Translations under genes and position numbers: made by a program
Shown here: one piece after another, positions 13,101 to 24,400 of the stretch
Layout of the letters: every line of letters starts with the position of its first letter
Position numbering within the stretch: the stretch's first letter is position 1
NCBI GenBank assembly: GCA_030141605.1
Contig: JAQGDQ010000052.1
Span: 126,001-190,000, forward strand
Source of the DNA: Tubiluchus corallicola
Taxonomy: Eukaryota > Priapulida > Priapulimorpha > Priapulimorphida > Tubiluchidae
Length of the DNA: 64,000 bases
Reading direction: 5' to 3'
The notes under the pieces: model-generated
What the model saw: only the letters and a program-made list of their open reading frames with translations
What the model was told of the DNA's origin: nothing
Database searches by the model: none

Positions 13101-16100
13101 TTGTTGCAAAAAATAAAGTTGCATTTTTCTTTGTTTTATATTTTGTTGCAAACTATTCGTATGCTATTCGAGTACGCAGATCAGAACTGCCAAGTTACAG
13201 TTATAACACACTAATAAAAATTCTGTTATTTAGTGTCTTGAAGCTTCTTTAACATCCAATTATATGCATTTTTATAATTTAGTAGTACAAGAAATACTTT
13301 CTGTATTTCTTGGAAACTATTTTGTATTAACATTCGAAAATCATAAGTACAGGCAACAACAGCAAACTAGGTAGGCTATTAATGTCAGTATTAGTGCAGC
13401 AAATGTGTTTTTTGATAACATGTGTTTGTGAATAACAGAAAAATTTTAATATATAGCATTTATAAGTAACAAATCGTGCATAGCATTTATAAGTAACAAA
13501 TCGTACCTTTGCTCCCTGTTAATGATGTTAATTTTCTAGGTCTTGATCTAATGTCATATATAATGGGATACTGAAACCAAGGAATTCTGAAAAAAGAATG
13601 AAAACTGGTAAAATGCTAATCTTTTATACTAGCATCTTCTGCAAACAGCTCAGAATTTTCTTTAAATAACACTAGATATTACGAAAGCTTAAGTTTTTTA
13701 TATTAGAAACCAATTCAAAATTCACTGCTTTGAATTTCATAATATTTTACCCGTTCAAAAAATTTTCTAACTATATGTTTTTCATGTGCACTTTGTTTTG
13801 TCACTTGCAAATGCAAATATAATAGTAAATGATTATGATAAGTAGCGAGTCGTGATGTATCACTTTAAAATTGACTCAAAGTTTCATAGCACAATATCAT
13901 TTTTTGTACCCTTGTACTAAGAAATTTATTATGAAGATTAAAATAATGTATAATTTCAACCTAAAATGTAATCCTTCCTTATAAATCTCTTTCTGAACAC
14001 CTCCTATTCTGCTGAATATGATAGACCTATGACCACCTTCAACTGTAAAAGAAAACAACATACTTTTAAATAATTTGCAGAGGTGTGGTGACATAAAGGT
14101 CAGCACGTTCCAAAATGAGTTACTTCAAAATGTTTGTTATAATGGTAACACACACACATACATGTAAATTTATTTGTCCTGTTTTTCGTGTCTTTTGTGA
14201 TAGTATATACAAAGAAATATGCTTTGGGCTGACAAAATAAAAATAGTTTTGTTCCCGTCTAATCATCCGGATTATAATTTTTCTATGGCACACCTGGCCG
14301 GAAATTTTACAATTTTTTCTATTCATATGCTGTTACCTGAGACAGTTTTATAACAGCGTATTTTTTTACATTTAAAATGTAAAATGCAATAATTATTAGA
14401 ACATTGTTGTTTCTCTGAGGACACAGCTATGTTTTTCTATGGCTAACTTCCGGCCAGGGCTGCTATTTCGTATGATGCTGATTATCTTATTGGAGGCTAA
14501 AAAGTATTGTATTTTCCGCTAAATCAGCATATTAAAGCAGTGTAGTGTTGCCACTATTACCATAATTACGTAGACATATGTTTATACTGTACAAAAGAGA
14601 TTACACAGTAACTGATAATGATACGATAATTTAGTATGAGAACAAAAAGCTAAAAAACAAAGCGTGAGAAAATGTGCATTGAAAAATTTAAAACATTATG
14701 ACTAAATAGTTAGGAATAAACAAACTTTGATTTCAAACGATTTTAAATATCCCACATTTCAGCTTTAAACATTCAAAAGCTTTAACAATTTTTTTCAAAA
14801 AAATTTTTTCCTCCCTAACTAGTGACATGTTTTAACCTCATGAGGTAAAACTGAAACAATTTTTTTGTGGTGGGCCTTGTTTCTTAATTAAGAAAATAAT
14901 AAAAAGTTTCTAGTGCAAAAATGTTCTAATGGTTAATTAAAATTGGCAAGTTCATAACAAGGAAATAATTTCCAATGATAAGAATTGGTACAATTAATAA
15001 AAAAAAATTAACCATGGGTCTTTTCTTTGGTGTGGAAATTTCGTTAATTGACAGTGTACTGTTGAATAACTACTTAAGAAAAGCTGTGTATACACTAGTT
15101 TGAGTGAGTGATGCTTTGTTTGAGTAGAGTTTACGTGAGGCAATTTGAAATCTTAATCAATTTACTGACTGCATCTTCTATGAAAATTCAGTACAAGTTA
15201 AAGCACAAGAAAACCTTTCACTTACATAAACCTTAAAAGGTTCCTTTTGAAATTTTATACCACTACATGCTGTCTACGTGTATGTAGGGCTTGTGTTAAC
15301 AGTAACGCTGTACAAAATTTTAAAATCAAAACTGCCGCGATGATGGAGCCATTTTGAAGCTTTTTAAGTCATCTGAAAAAAGTTCAGATAATATTGTACA
15401 AAATTTGAGAAGATGATCCGAGCATCATCCGTAGCGCATACTTCATTAACTAAGCACAATTTTAAATTACATATTTTGTCAATAAGATTAAAAATAGGAT
15501 TTTTGGCGACTAAATGGTGCAGCTAGAAAGCTCAACGACATTTTACCAACTAGCGCTAACATTTGAAATTATTAAGAATTTTCTTTTTTAGCTAGGTAAG
15601 TCTTTCAAGCAGATAAGCCTAGCAAAACTATATAAAAGTTGAAAGTTTCAACTTCTATGATGACGATTAGGTGCAGCCATCTTGAATTAAGTTAATTGAA
15701 ATAAGTATAGATAACAATGTGTAAAATTTAAAAATAATGAGTATTCATAGGGCACACTGTGCTAAATAAGCAAAATTTCAAATTACTGTATCTGTATCAA
15801 TAAGATTAAAAATAGGATTTTCGGTGAGTGAATGACGCACCACGAAAGGTGAGTCAACAACATTTTACCAATTGGCACAAACACTTTGAAGTTTTTCAAG
15901 CAGGTAAACGAAATGCTAAGTATTATAACTTTGCAAGGAACGTTTTTGTGACATAGTGTAACACTGACTTTCTTCCTCTGATTTACATGGTGCTGTCGGT
16001 GACGTATACACTCAAAACTTGTAGAAAAGTTCTGCAAAGACACAACATAACATACCCCCAGAAGAAGTAGATAGAGCTACACATGTGACAAGCTTTAAAT

Positions 16101-16495
16101 ATAAACTAACCTTCTATTTTAATGCCAATTTGCGTGATAGGTTGAGTACACTGCCACACTAACACAATATTACAAAACCAAGAACTATTCGGAACAATAT
16201 GAAAGATTTCACAAAACTTATGGCAGTCAAAATAATTATTATTTGTCATCGTGTTTAAATTCCCTCTGGCAACATTTAAGTTAACATTCCTGTATAGTCA
16301 GTCACTACTATTGCTGTACCGTGTTAGACATTGCCTCGCGAGTTTTTTACGGTTATGGTTACCTGTATACAAACTCTCGTATATTCCCCATGCTGCAGCG
16401 CCTGAAGCAACTAAGAGTTTAACTCCCAGACCAAGACCTTTTGGTGCACCACCACTAAATCGACCTGCTAAGTCTTTAAACTTATTTTGAGCCAT
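7115..16495 (-). CDS. PHB2: Prohibitin-2
   Basis: Seven coding exons on the minus strand, in order: 16495-16363, 14042-13961, 13586-13507, 11801-11677, 10484-10299, 9007-8822 and 7234-7115. They total 912 nt, giving 303 residues and TGA (human PHB2 has 299). The start ATG at 16495 opens [16 protein letters not shown], matching the vertebrate N-terminus; the upstream in-frame extension is not conserved. Residues about 22-42 form the membrane anchor, followed by the SPFH domain ([39 protein letters not shown]) and a C-terminal coiled coil rich in Q, E, K and A. The LC3-interaction motif YQxL of PHB2 is kept as YQTL. The product forms ring complexes with PHB1 in the inner mitochondrial membrane, acting as scaffold and protease regulator. 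A minus-strand AATAAA lies at 6817-6822. A possible 15-nt microexon lies in intron 3. Confidence 0.97.
7731..8703. mobile_element. Non-autonomous hAT-like element in PHB2 intron 6
   Basis: The 973-bp element has short terminal inverted repeats: CCAGGGTGTGCAAA at the left and, reversed, CAGGGGTGTGCAAA at the right (12 of 14 identical). It is flanked by ATGTAGTG (7723-7730) and TTGTAGTG (8704-8711), an 8-bp target-site duplication with one mismatch. The CAGGG-type ends with 8-bp duplications are typical of hAT. GC-richer GCGGCCC-like blocks sit just inside both ends. No transposase frame remains. Confidence 0.75.
8102..8226. repeat. Internal inverted repeat, 44-bp arms
   Basis: Arms 8102-8145 and 8183-8226 are reverse complements with about three mismatches, separated by an AT-rich loop of 37 bp. 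The hairpin lies in the middle of the hAT-like element and may be a nested foldback element or a structural part of the host element. Confidence 0.85.
9082..9838. mobile_element. Terminal-inverted-repeat element in PHB2 intron 5
   Basis: The left end reads AGTCCTCACTTAACGAC and the right end, reversed, GAAATCCTCACTTAACGAAA. They share a core of about 14 bp in inverted orientation 750 bp apart. No transposase frame lies between. The exact ends and target duplication are unclear, so the superfamily is unassigned. Confidence 0.5.
11904..11918 (-). other. PHB2: Candidate 15-nt microexon of PHB2
   Basis: On the minus strand a pyrimidine-rich tract ending in TCTAG precedes CAGAAGCTGGAAATG, which is followed by GTATGT. 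Exon 3 ends in phase 1 (AAA G) and exon 4 starts AT TTG, so inserting these 15 nt keeps frame and turns GSK-DLQM into GSK-AEAGN-DLQM. The acceptor reads TAGCAG, a tandem NAGNAG site, so a 12-nt form is also possible. Known prohibitins join SK directly to DLQ, so this would be optional. Confidence 0.45.
12505..12600 (-). mobile_element. Possible retroelement 3' tail, minus orientation
   Basis: An (AAT)n run at 12507-12522 is followed at once by TTTATTTTTTATG. Read on the minus strand this is an AATAAA signal followed by a simple-repeat tail, the arrangement seen at the better supported LINE end at 22133. There is no coding remnant. Confidence 0.3.
13453..13504. repeat. Tandem duplication, 27-bp period
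   Basis: ATAGCATTTATAAGTAACAA with its following ATCGT occurs at 13453 and again at 13480. The right copy ends within the minus-strand donor site of PHB2 exon 3 (GTACGA, 13506-13501), so the duplication copied the intron start without disturbing the exon. Confidence 0.9.
15330..15895. repeat. Old duplication in PHB2 intron 1
   Basis: Segments around 15478-15560 and 15794-15880 share CAATAAGATTAAAAATAGGA and ACATTTTACCAA in the same order, about 315 bp apart. Flanking sequence is only weakly similar. It is probably two copies of an old repeat unit. Confidence 0.6.
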
Positions 16496-18432
16496 TTTTT
16501 GGAAATTTATCACGAAAAACAGTAAAGCACAAAACGAAATCAAGTATGGCCGCCTCCACTGGTCACATGTGAAAGTTAAATTCAGGCTGAGTTTATATGA
16601 ATTTTTTTTACGAGAACGCCATGCATAAACAGCAATATATTACCAATTTACCATCCATTATCAGAGACGCCAAAGTTTACAGAGTCCAGCCTCTGGTCAT
16701 TGGTCAAGCGCTGTTGATGATGCTCGTGATGTCACTGATGATAATTTTGCTATTTATCATTTTTTGTCAACTGACAATATAAAAAAAGCACTATGCAACA
16801 TGACAGTGACAGAATTAAAATGAATTATTACCTAAATATTGCGTTAGGGACCTGCATTCTAGAGTAAAATATAAGTAGCAGTATGATCTCAATCAGTTGG
16901 TATGCAACGATAATATTAAAATAATTGTATCTTGATTTCCATGGTAATATTATAACTCATCACAGAGTTGGTCATGATTGTTATTCTGAACTGAAACTGT
17001 AAGATCAGTTGCCACATCAGAATGAAATCTAAGCTATAATTCAACATTTTTATTCTGTATTCAATTTATGTTAAAGCTTATCATTATAGCTTTATTGTGT
17101 ATTTTTATTGTCATTGTTATTAGATTGTTTATCTTGCTGCTAAGAATACTCATGCAATAAATATAGAAAAACAACAGTCCAGCACGAGTGAGTCTTTGTA
17201 AGTTATTGTATTAACAATAGACGCGGCTCCCTTTTTGTTGTTTTATGGTTAAACTAGCAGTGCCATGTTACATAAAAACTTTTGCAAAATTATGCTGACC
17301 CCAATACTATCTAACACAAGTACTATAATTTCGTTTAGGACATAGCCCAGGGATAGCATCCAAAGCAACTCAATACTTATTTCCAAGGCGTTCCATTCGG
17401 ATTATTATTGTTACTTGCATGTTACTTCAATTAACCCACATGCTAGGTCGAAGCAGTAACATTACCATTCTTTAAGTCTTTGGCATAACTTGCTTGTGGG
17501 TTGAACCCACGACCTACCAGGGTCGCCACTATGCCAAATTTGTCAATAGAATAGATTATCATTAAGAATTTTAATTTTAAATTTCATCTTTTCCTATGCT
17601 GAAAGCAGACAATGAATCAGTTATTGAATCGATAGCATTCGTTAGAAGAATAGCTTAATTAAGCTACTAGTTGCGAATGTCTTCAACTAATAAAACCTAA
17701 AATGGATCTCTTTAAAACATGCTATCTTTCTTTTCCAGATTTAGTTGTTTGCACTTTACTTATGTTTTGGCAAGGACCAGGGCATTTAAATTGGCACATT
17801 CTTTGAAAAATGAGAAATGAGGTGTTCAGAAAACTCGGTAGTTTTGATCCATTCCCAGATCAAATTAGCTTCACAGTTACTTAGCACGTTCCCCGCATTC
17901 AAAATGTTGTTATTGATACTATGAGACTTAAACTTTGTATACGCAATTTGCATAATTGCTTTTATGTAATTTAAAAACAGACTTCCAGCAATTTTATCTG
18001 TCATTTCTTCCATTATGGGCAGTACCATCTATTTCCCATTTCTTGCATTATCCGAAAACTATATTGTCTAAAATGTTTCAACCAAAATTCTAAGCCATGT
18101 AATGGTAATGCAAGCATCTTAAGAGTCTTCTGTTTTACTCCTTTTGAAGTCTTGCCCAAAATCTTCGTGAATTCAGTATCTTTCGATTACAGGTACAGCC
18201 AGATATTTTTATTAATTTCAGAGCACTATTCTATATATTGCAGAGCTAAAAAAACAAACAAAAAAACCTTATTCAGAATGTTTGCAAAATAATATAAATG
18301 TATTTAATCGTAGGTCTGCAACCATGTCAAGTACACTTGTATACTATAACACAACCACAATTTACCTCACAAATTACAATTTCGCAAAATCATTTATATG
18401 GCCTGCTGTTAGTCTCTAGCATATTCAGTTCA
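16496..18432. other. Intergenic region between PHB2 and CYB5D1
   Basis: It holds the PHB2 promoter side near 16496-16600, including a GGCGGCCAT element on the minus strand about 50 bp upstream of the start codon, resembling a YY1-type core. It also holds a SINE at about 17395-17540 and a minus-strand AATAAA at 18208-18213 that could serve CYB5D1. Short open frames at 16597-16782 and 17786-18028 have no recognisable features. Confidence 0.5.
17395..17540 (-). mobile_element. tRNA-derived SINE, copy 1
   Basis: On the minus strand the head carries TGGCATAGTGG, matching a pol III A box, and GGGTTCAACCC, matching a B box. The spacing is shorter than in a functional tRNA. The body, AAGCAAGTTATGCCAAAGAC then TTAAAGAATGGTAATG, is clearly related to the copy at 28965-29075 on the plus strand. 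No full tRNA folds here, so this is a SINE relic. Confidence 0.6.
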
Positions 18433-21400
18433 TTATAGTTCAGTCAAGTCATCATTAAAATATAGCTGTATTGCAGGCAAAAACACATCATCTCTCATTT
18501 TTAATCTGTCAAAATCATAATCATCATCTCGAATACCATTTTCCTCTAGAGTTTCATCCATTTCCAAATTTACTCCTTCATACTTCCATTGATAACTTGC
18601 AGCGTGTGCATTATACTTCTTGTACCTTTCCAGTATTTCATATATTGTTTCTTCAGAACATACCTGCAATTAAATAGTGAACATTGTGCTGTTCATAGAA
18701 CTACATAATATAAACATCTATTTGCATGACATTTAACTATATTTCAGTTCTCCTGGTATGTTTATATGATTGCATACATGATACAGAATTTTTTTTGGCT
18801 ACTGCTGTGACAATTGGCACATCAAGCAAACCATCTTGGTCTTCTATAGGGGGTACATTTGTAAATTCAAGACATCTGCTAAGACCGGTGGGTGAAAAAC
18901 CTCCAAAATAGGCATTTTGCAGGTTTTTTTGCAAAACTTACAAAATTGAAGCATGAAGAATGCGACTATGAGAGGCATGGTGTTATGTATCATCTAGTAG
19001 GCATGCTTTAGCTTCTTGGGAGGTCCAGGTCTACCCACAACTGGCATCTTTCCGGACCCACCCACGATGTTTTTTGAAATTTTGACCGTACGCAGTGTAG
19101 AAAAAACGTCCTAGCAGCACTTTGTGGGGTCTTAGAGAAGATCATTGGCTCCTTGGAAAGAACAGGAACTGGGCTACATGATGAAGTAGGTCGCTTTTTG
19201 GGACACTGCCACCAAGAGTGGTTGCGAGTTAATCGCAGGTTCAATTTTGGACAACCTACACTTGGAAAACTGCTAATGCAAAACTATTGTTAGTGATACG
19301 TTCCATGTTTTGCTATAGACTTTGCTAGCTATTAACTTAAGATATGTTTGCAGTTTGAACAGTTAGCTTGTTATCATAATTTTAAGCAGCAGTAAGCAAA
19401 GACTATGTAGAATGTTTGGGCATTATTGGTCACTGGTGGACGGGTCTAATAGTGTTAGTCCTTCATGGAGTTTCAACTTCTGCAACATATTTTTCGGATT
19501 TTCACTACACTGCAGAGTTGTTGCTGAAGCATTGGCAGTTGCTGTGGTTGCCATTGCTGTTGTTGTCGTTGTTGCAACAACCTCGGCGATCTGTATATCA
19601 AATGAATGGTCTTGATTTAGAGTTGTATTACAGATGGTTTAGTTTTTGAACTGAGGCCACCCAAAAGAATGGGCTTGCCAAAAATGGCCATGATGGTGCA
19701 CAGGGTAGTGACAGTATTGGTTACACAACCATATATGCATGTAATAGGGCTACAAAGATTTCGAGACATGGTCGCGGTTTTCCAGGGAAATTTATAGCTC
19801 TCTGGAAAGGAAAAGAGCCAGGCTATACAAAGTGTTTTTTCCAAATGCTATAACTAGGAAGAATAACTACAAGTTAGAATCCGGTTCCACTTCAGACTAT
19901 TCATTCATGGAAAAAACTGTCGATGCAAGGCCCATTATTTGCGATATCATCATCCTGTTACAGATAATTTTGCTTGAAAGCTGCTAGCTATTAATTGTAA
20001 ACATCGTAAGCCAAGAAAGCCTAAAGTATCAATAAACAAGGACTATGTAAAACGCTCGTACAACGATCATTGATCACTGCGTCAAACACACATTTTTATT
20101 TCACACAGTTTCGACTTATGCAAAATGCATTTACAGGGTTTTGTTACAATATTGTTGTTGGTGTTGATGTTATGGCGTCATCTTCGTCATTGCTTACATT
20201 GTGTGGTGAGGTGGGTACCGCATGGTGTGTATGGATGAAGTATGGTATGGTATGGGTCATTGTTGTGGGGTGATGTGGTGCGAGTTGTACGTTTATGTGG
20301 GTTTACTACTAGTGCATTATAACTGACCTTACCTGTCAGCAACAATGCACTATACTGGTACATATAGCTTTATTGTGCTGGTGTAACTGACGTATTATCC
20401 ATATAAATTTTAAACTTTTTTATTTTCAGGCTCCATTAACTATCAAGAATCATAAATTTTAAGTAAAATTTTTTAAGCTTTATAACTTGTATACCACTTA
20501 AACGACCAGTATGTGCTTTCCACACGTTATAAGTCTTTTTTTGTTTTATGTTCATGCAGTGCATACAGGTGTAATAACATATGGTTTGCATCACATGTAT
20601 AAAATCAGCCAAATAATGGCTAGAGCTTCTCATTTTTTAAACTAATAATGCATTGTGATTAATTTTTAACTCCTTACTTCAATAACTTTTTCCTGTGATG
20701 TAAGCATGTTCATTACATTTATGAGTCGTGTTTTTTCTGAAAGTGTACCGATATGGTACTTCTCATCTCTCCACCAAGGTCGATCAAAACCAGTGCGCCA
20801 GTCTAAAACAAGCAAAATTTCACTAAACCACATGAATTAAAGTGGAACAGTTTGCCATTTTTTACAATTTGCATACCTGCAATAATATTTTTTTCTTTTA
20901 CGTAATCCATGTTGTATTTTTCTAGATAGTGCTGCTGAAGTGATAACCTGTTATTTAAGTGAAGTAATTTTACCAGTTATATTCACTGCATCTTGACAGC
21001 AGAAAAACATGTGTTCAAAGTTTGTGGAATACTAACAGTTGTAAGTACTTAAATACCTGTAAAAAATACAAATAAATAACAAAACAAACCTTTAACGCAG
21101 AATTTCATGCATAAGCCATTAAAACTAACCTGTTCTTGGACATGGTGGTGGTACATGAAGGAATCTAGCACTAGGCGTATACGGCATTACACACTGCATA
21201 ACAGGATCAACATGGTTTCTCACCTAAAAATGTTACATTTAAAATAATATACAGTTTTGTTAAAAGGAAAGCAATTATAAAATTGTTCATTATGTTGTTA
21301 GTTAAATAGGTGAACTTATGGAAATAGTGAAAAAAAATCAAACACTAAACTGATTTGAACACACCAGGTAGGTTACTAAAAAATTTTGTAAAAGCAATTT

Positions 21401-24400
21401 TGCAAGCTACTAATTTGTACAAAAATAAAACAATACCAAGAAAGTGAGTTCATTTAAAAAACAAGAAATGCAAATTTATGTACATACAATTGTCTAGTAC
21501 CTAGTTGTTATTTACAATTTACGCTACATGAAACAAATGATGCTTACCTCTTGTGTTTTCAGATCAAACCAATGCGAGATATCATACCCAGCATTAGCAA
21601 CAATTGGACGAATTAGTGGATCAGCTGTAACGTCAAAGTTTATATATATATATATATACATTTTCTTTCTAAAAGATATAGATGTGCAGGGCCGGAACTA
21701 GATGTGGCAAGCAGGGGGGGGGGCGAGGTATCCGAAGTGGTTAAATAATGGTTAAGCCAATTTTTAACCCCTTTTATACTGCATGCAGGCCTATAATTAG
21801 CATGTGTGTAGGACGGCGTAGCGAACATTTTTTACCTAATTCTAATTCATATTGAAAATGATTACATGTGAACTGCAATTTTCACTGCAAAAAAATTATT
21901 CGTCCGATTTTGCAGGGGGGGCGCAAATTTTGACAGGGGGGCGTGCGCCCCCCTCGCTCCCCCTAGTTCCGCCCCTGTACATGTGTAGCCTTAATTAAAT
22001 ATAAAAGGTAATCAGTGATGCAATTTCATGGCCTACACCCATTTTTTTTATTTAAAAGTGGCAAGTAAATGCAAATAGTTATTTAATTCATTTGGAAGAA
22101 TTTGATCTGTGGATAACACATTTTCAACAATGTAGTAGTAGTAGTAGTAGTAGCAAAATCTTTATTTGCCATTTTAAAACATTGACCATCATATTAAAAC
22201 ACAGACAATCAGTGTTAGTTCATATAAAAGACATACACTGTTCTGGGCAAATGCGTCTGGTGCAAGCTAAACTATAAGTGCAACTAGAAATTCAAAAAAT
22301 AAAATATAAACTAGTTTAGTAAGGTCTAGGGAAAATGAAATTATGATTTGAGTAAGTGTCATCGTGTTCGTATGTCGGATATACAAAACGAGTCATTAAA
22401 TGTTTTTTTTAAATTTAGACTTGAATATTGATAAAGAGCTGCAGTGTTTTAGTGATGTCGGTAATGAATTCCAAAGTTGTATTGCTTGCTTAGTAATGGA
22501 ATTCTTTCCATATTGGATGTTCGTTCTGTTTCTTAAATTTAGTGTTCTGTTATTCATACTGGGGTTTTTAAGAAGTGGGAGCTTATTGTTTTTAAAAGGA
22601 GAATTAATATTGTTGATATATTTATAGAGAAACAGGAGAGTTTGATAATCTCTGTGGGCTTCTAGTATCGGGATTTTCATGGAGTTTCTTAAAGAGGTGG
22701 CAGAATATTTACTTGTATTGTGAGATGATTTCAAAGAATGGCCATTAACTAATCATAAAGCGTAGTTTTGAAGTACATTTAATTTGATTCTCTTTTCACT
22801 TTTTGGTACAGTATGCAGGCATATAAATAATGGGGCAAAATTAAAGTTTTGTAAATTAGAATTTTTGTTTGTTTTGATAGCTGTCCTCTGATTTGTCGAA
22901 GGGTATGAAGGTATGGCATGTCCTCTGGTATGAAGTACTTAATGCCACTTTTTATAAATGTTGATGAACTGCTCTTCCCATGTAAGCATGTTATGTCTTC
23001 ACACAATGACGTAATTATAAGAAGCCAAGTACAGCAAAAGCAGAAATACTTTACTGAGGTATACTGAGGTATATTTAATATCCATGAATCATATATTTTG
23101 CCAGGAAAGTAATGGAAGCAGTTTGTTTCATTAACCCTTTCACTATGGAAGGTGGTACACTGCCGCCTATGTTTTTCATGCAAGAGACGAAAGGGGGTAG
23201 AATGCCACCCAAGCTCAGCACTAAGTGCAGTCACCCAGGTCTGTTTATTTCACTGCTATGGTCACAAAACATTGTAGAAAAGTTTAACAGCAGTGGGATT
23301 GGGGTTGCTTGGCAACAAGTAATGCTAGTCTGCCAATCAGCGTCTTAAGCCAGGTGCATTTCACAATACTGTACTGTACGGTATGTTCTCCGCACGATCA
23401 CTTGTAGATCGTTGATGAGACTTATGTTTAGTTGATTGTTCTGCATTCTTATAAAATGATTGCTTATAATACATTAGTATTGTCTCTTTTGTGAAAACAG
23501 CTTTCTAAATATAAGTACATGCTTATTTATGAGGTTGTGCACTTGTGTGTGTGTGTGTGTGAGTGCATACATGTGTGCTCGTGTGTGTGCATGTGTAGAA
23601 ATAAAACTAATATTTAATATTAGTACTTAAGATTCTGTTTTAGTAAAACACCACAAGAAGTTGTTGTGTACAAAAGTCAATGTGGCCCAGTCAAAAAGTA
23701 AGTACGTAGTGAACGGGTTAAACTAAAATGTTGTACACTTGAGCGATTACACATACACTACGTTATTATTTATGGCAAAACTAAATTTAAAAATTAAAGA
23801 ATTAAAGTACTGCCATAATTTGTTGCCCTACATAACTGCCTAGTTTATCTAGTGGTAAAGCGGCCCTGACCATATTATAACTTGGTAAATAAGATGCAAA
23901 GCAGATAAAGTCAGTAAAGTGACAGTAATGTGTGTCAGTAATGAAAGAAAAGCCAGTAAAGTGAGGATCTAAAATCTCGATACTCTGCACACACTTGAGA
24001 TATGTTGTCCAGTTAGAACTATACAAGGGCAAGTAAACTGACATCATAAATCCTGACCAAGGTCTTGGCGGCTCTATGGTTGTAGATTTAACGATTTGCA
24101 GGTTGTAGAGTTTCTAAAGGCCAACTATGTATCTATGTGGACAATCTTTTCTGTTCATTAAATTTGTCATCTGCATCATCTACAGCGAGGTACTAGAATA
24201 ATTGAAACTGACAGTTAATCTTCGAGAAGGATGTCCGAATGAGAAAACGTTATATTCAGTTTTGTGCACACAGAATGACAACAATGCAGTCATTTAAGCA
24301 GCAGATTCCGTAAATCATTTTGCAACAGCAAAGCGCTACAGTCAAAATGATCATCAAGTACAAAGCCATACATGTTAAAAATATACAACAATTTCATGGG

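Noticed and set aside
16496-16543. N-terminal extension of PHB2 from an upstream in-frame start
   Set aside because: [13 protein letters not shown] at 16495 matches the conserved prohibitin-2 start; the extension has no counterpart.
17460-17540. Functional tRNA gene
   Set aside because: A and B boxes are present, but their spacing is too short and no acceptor stem pairs. The related copy at 28965 shows it is a SINE.
20877-20947. Possible extra CYB5D1 exon (71 nt) with AG and GT borders and an open frame including [15 protein letters not shown]
   Set aside because: The flanking exons (21130 and 20802) already join in phase and match the family at PRT-DW. Including the 71 nt gives a TAG after eight codons. 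At most it is a poison exon, without further evidence.
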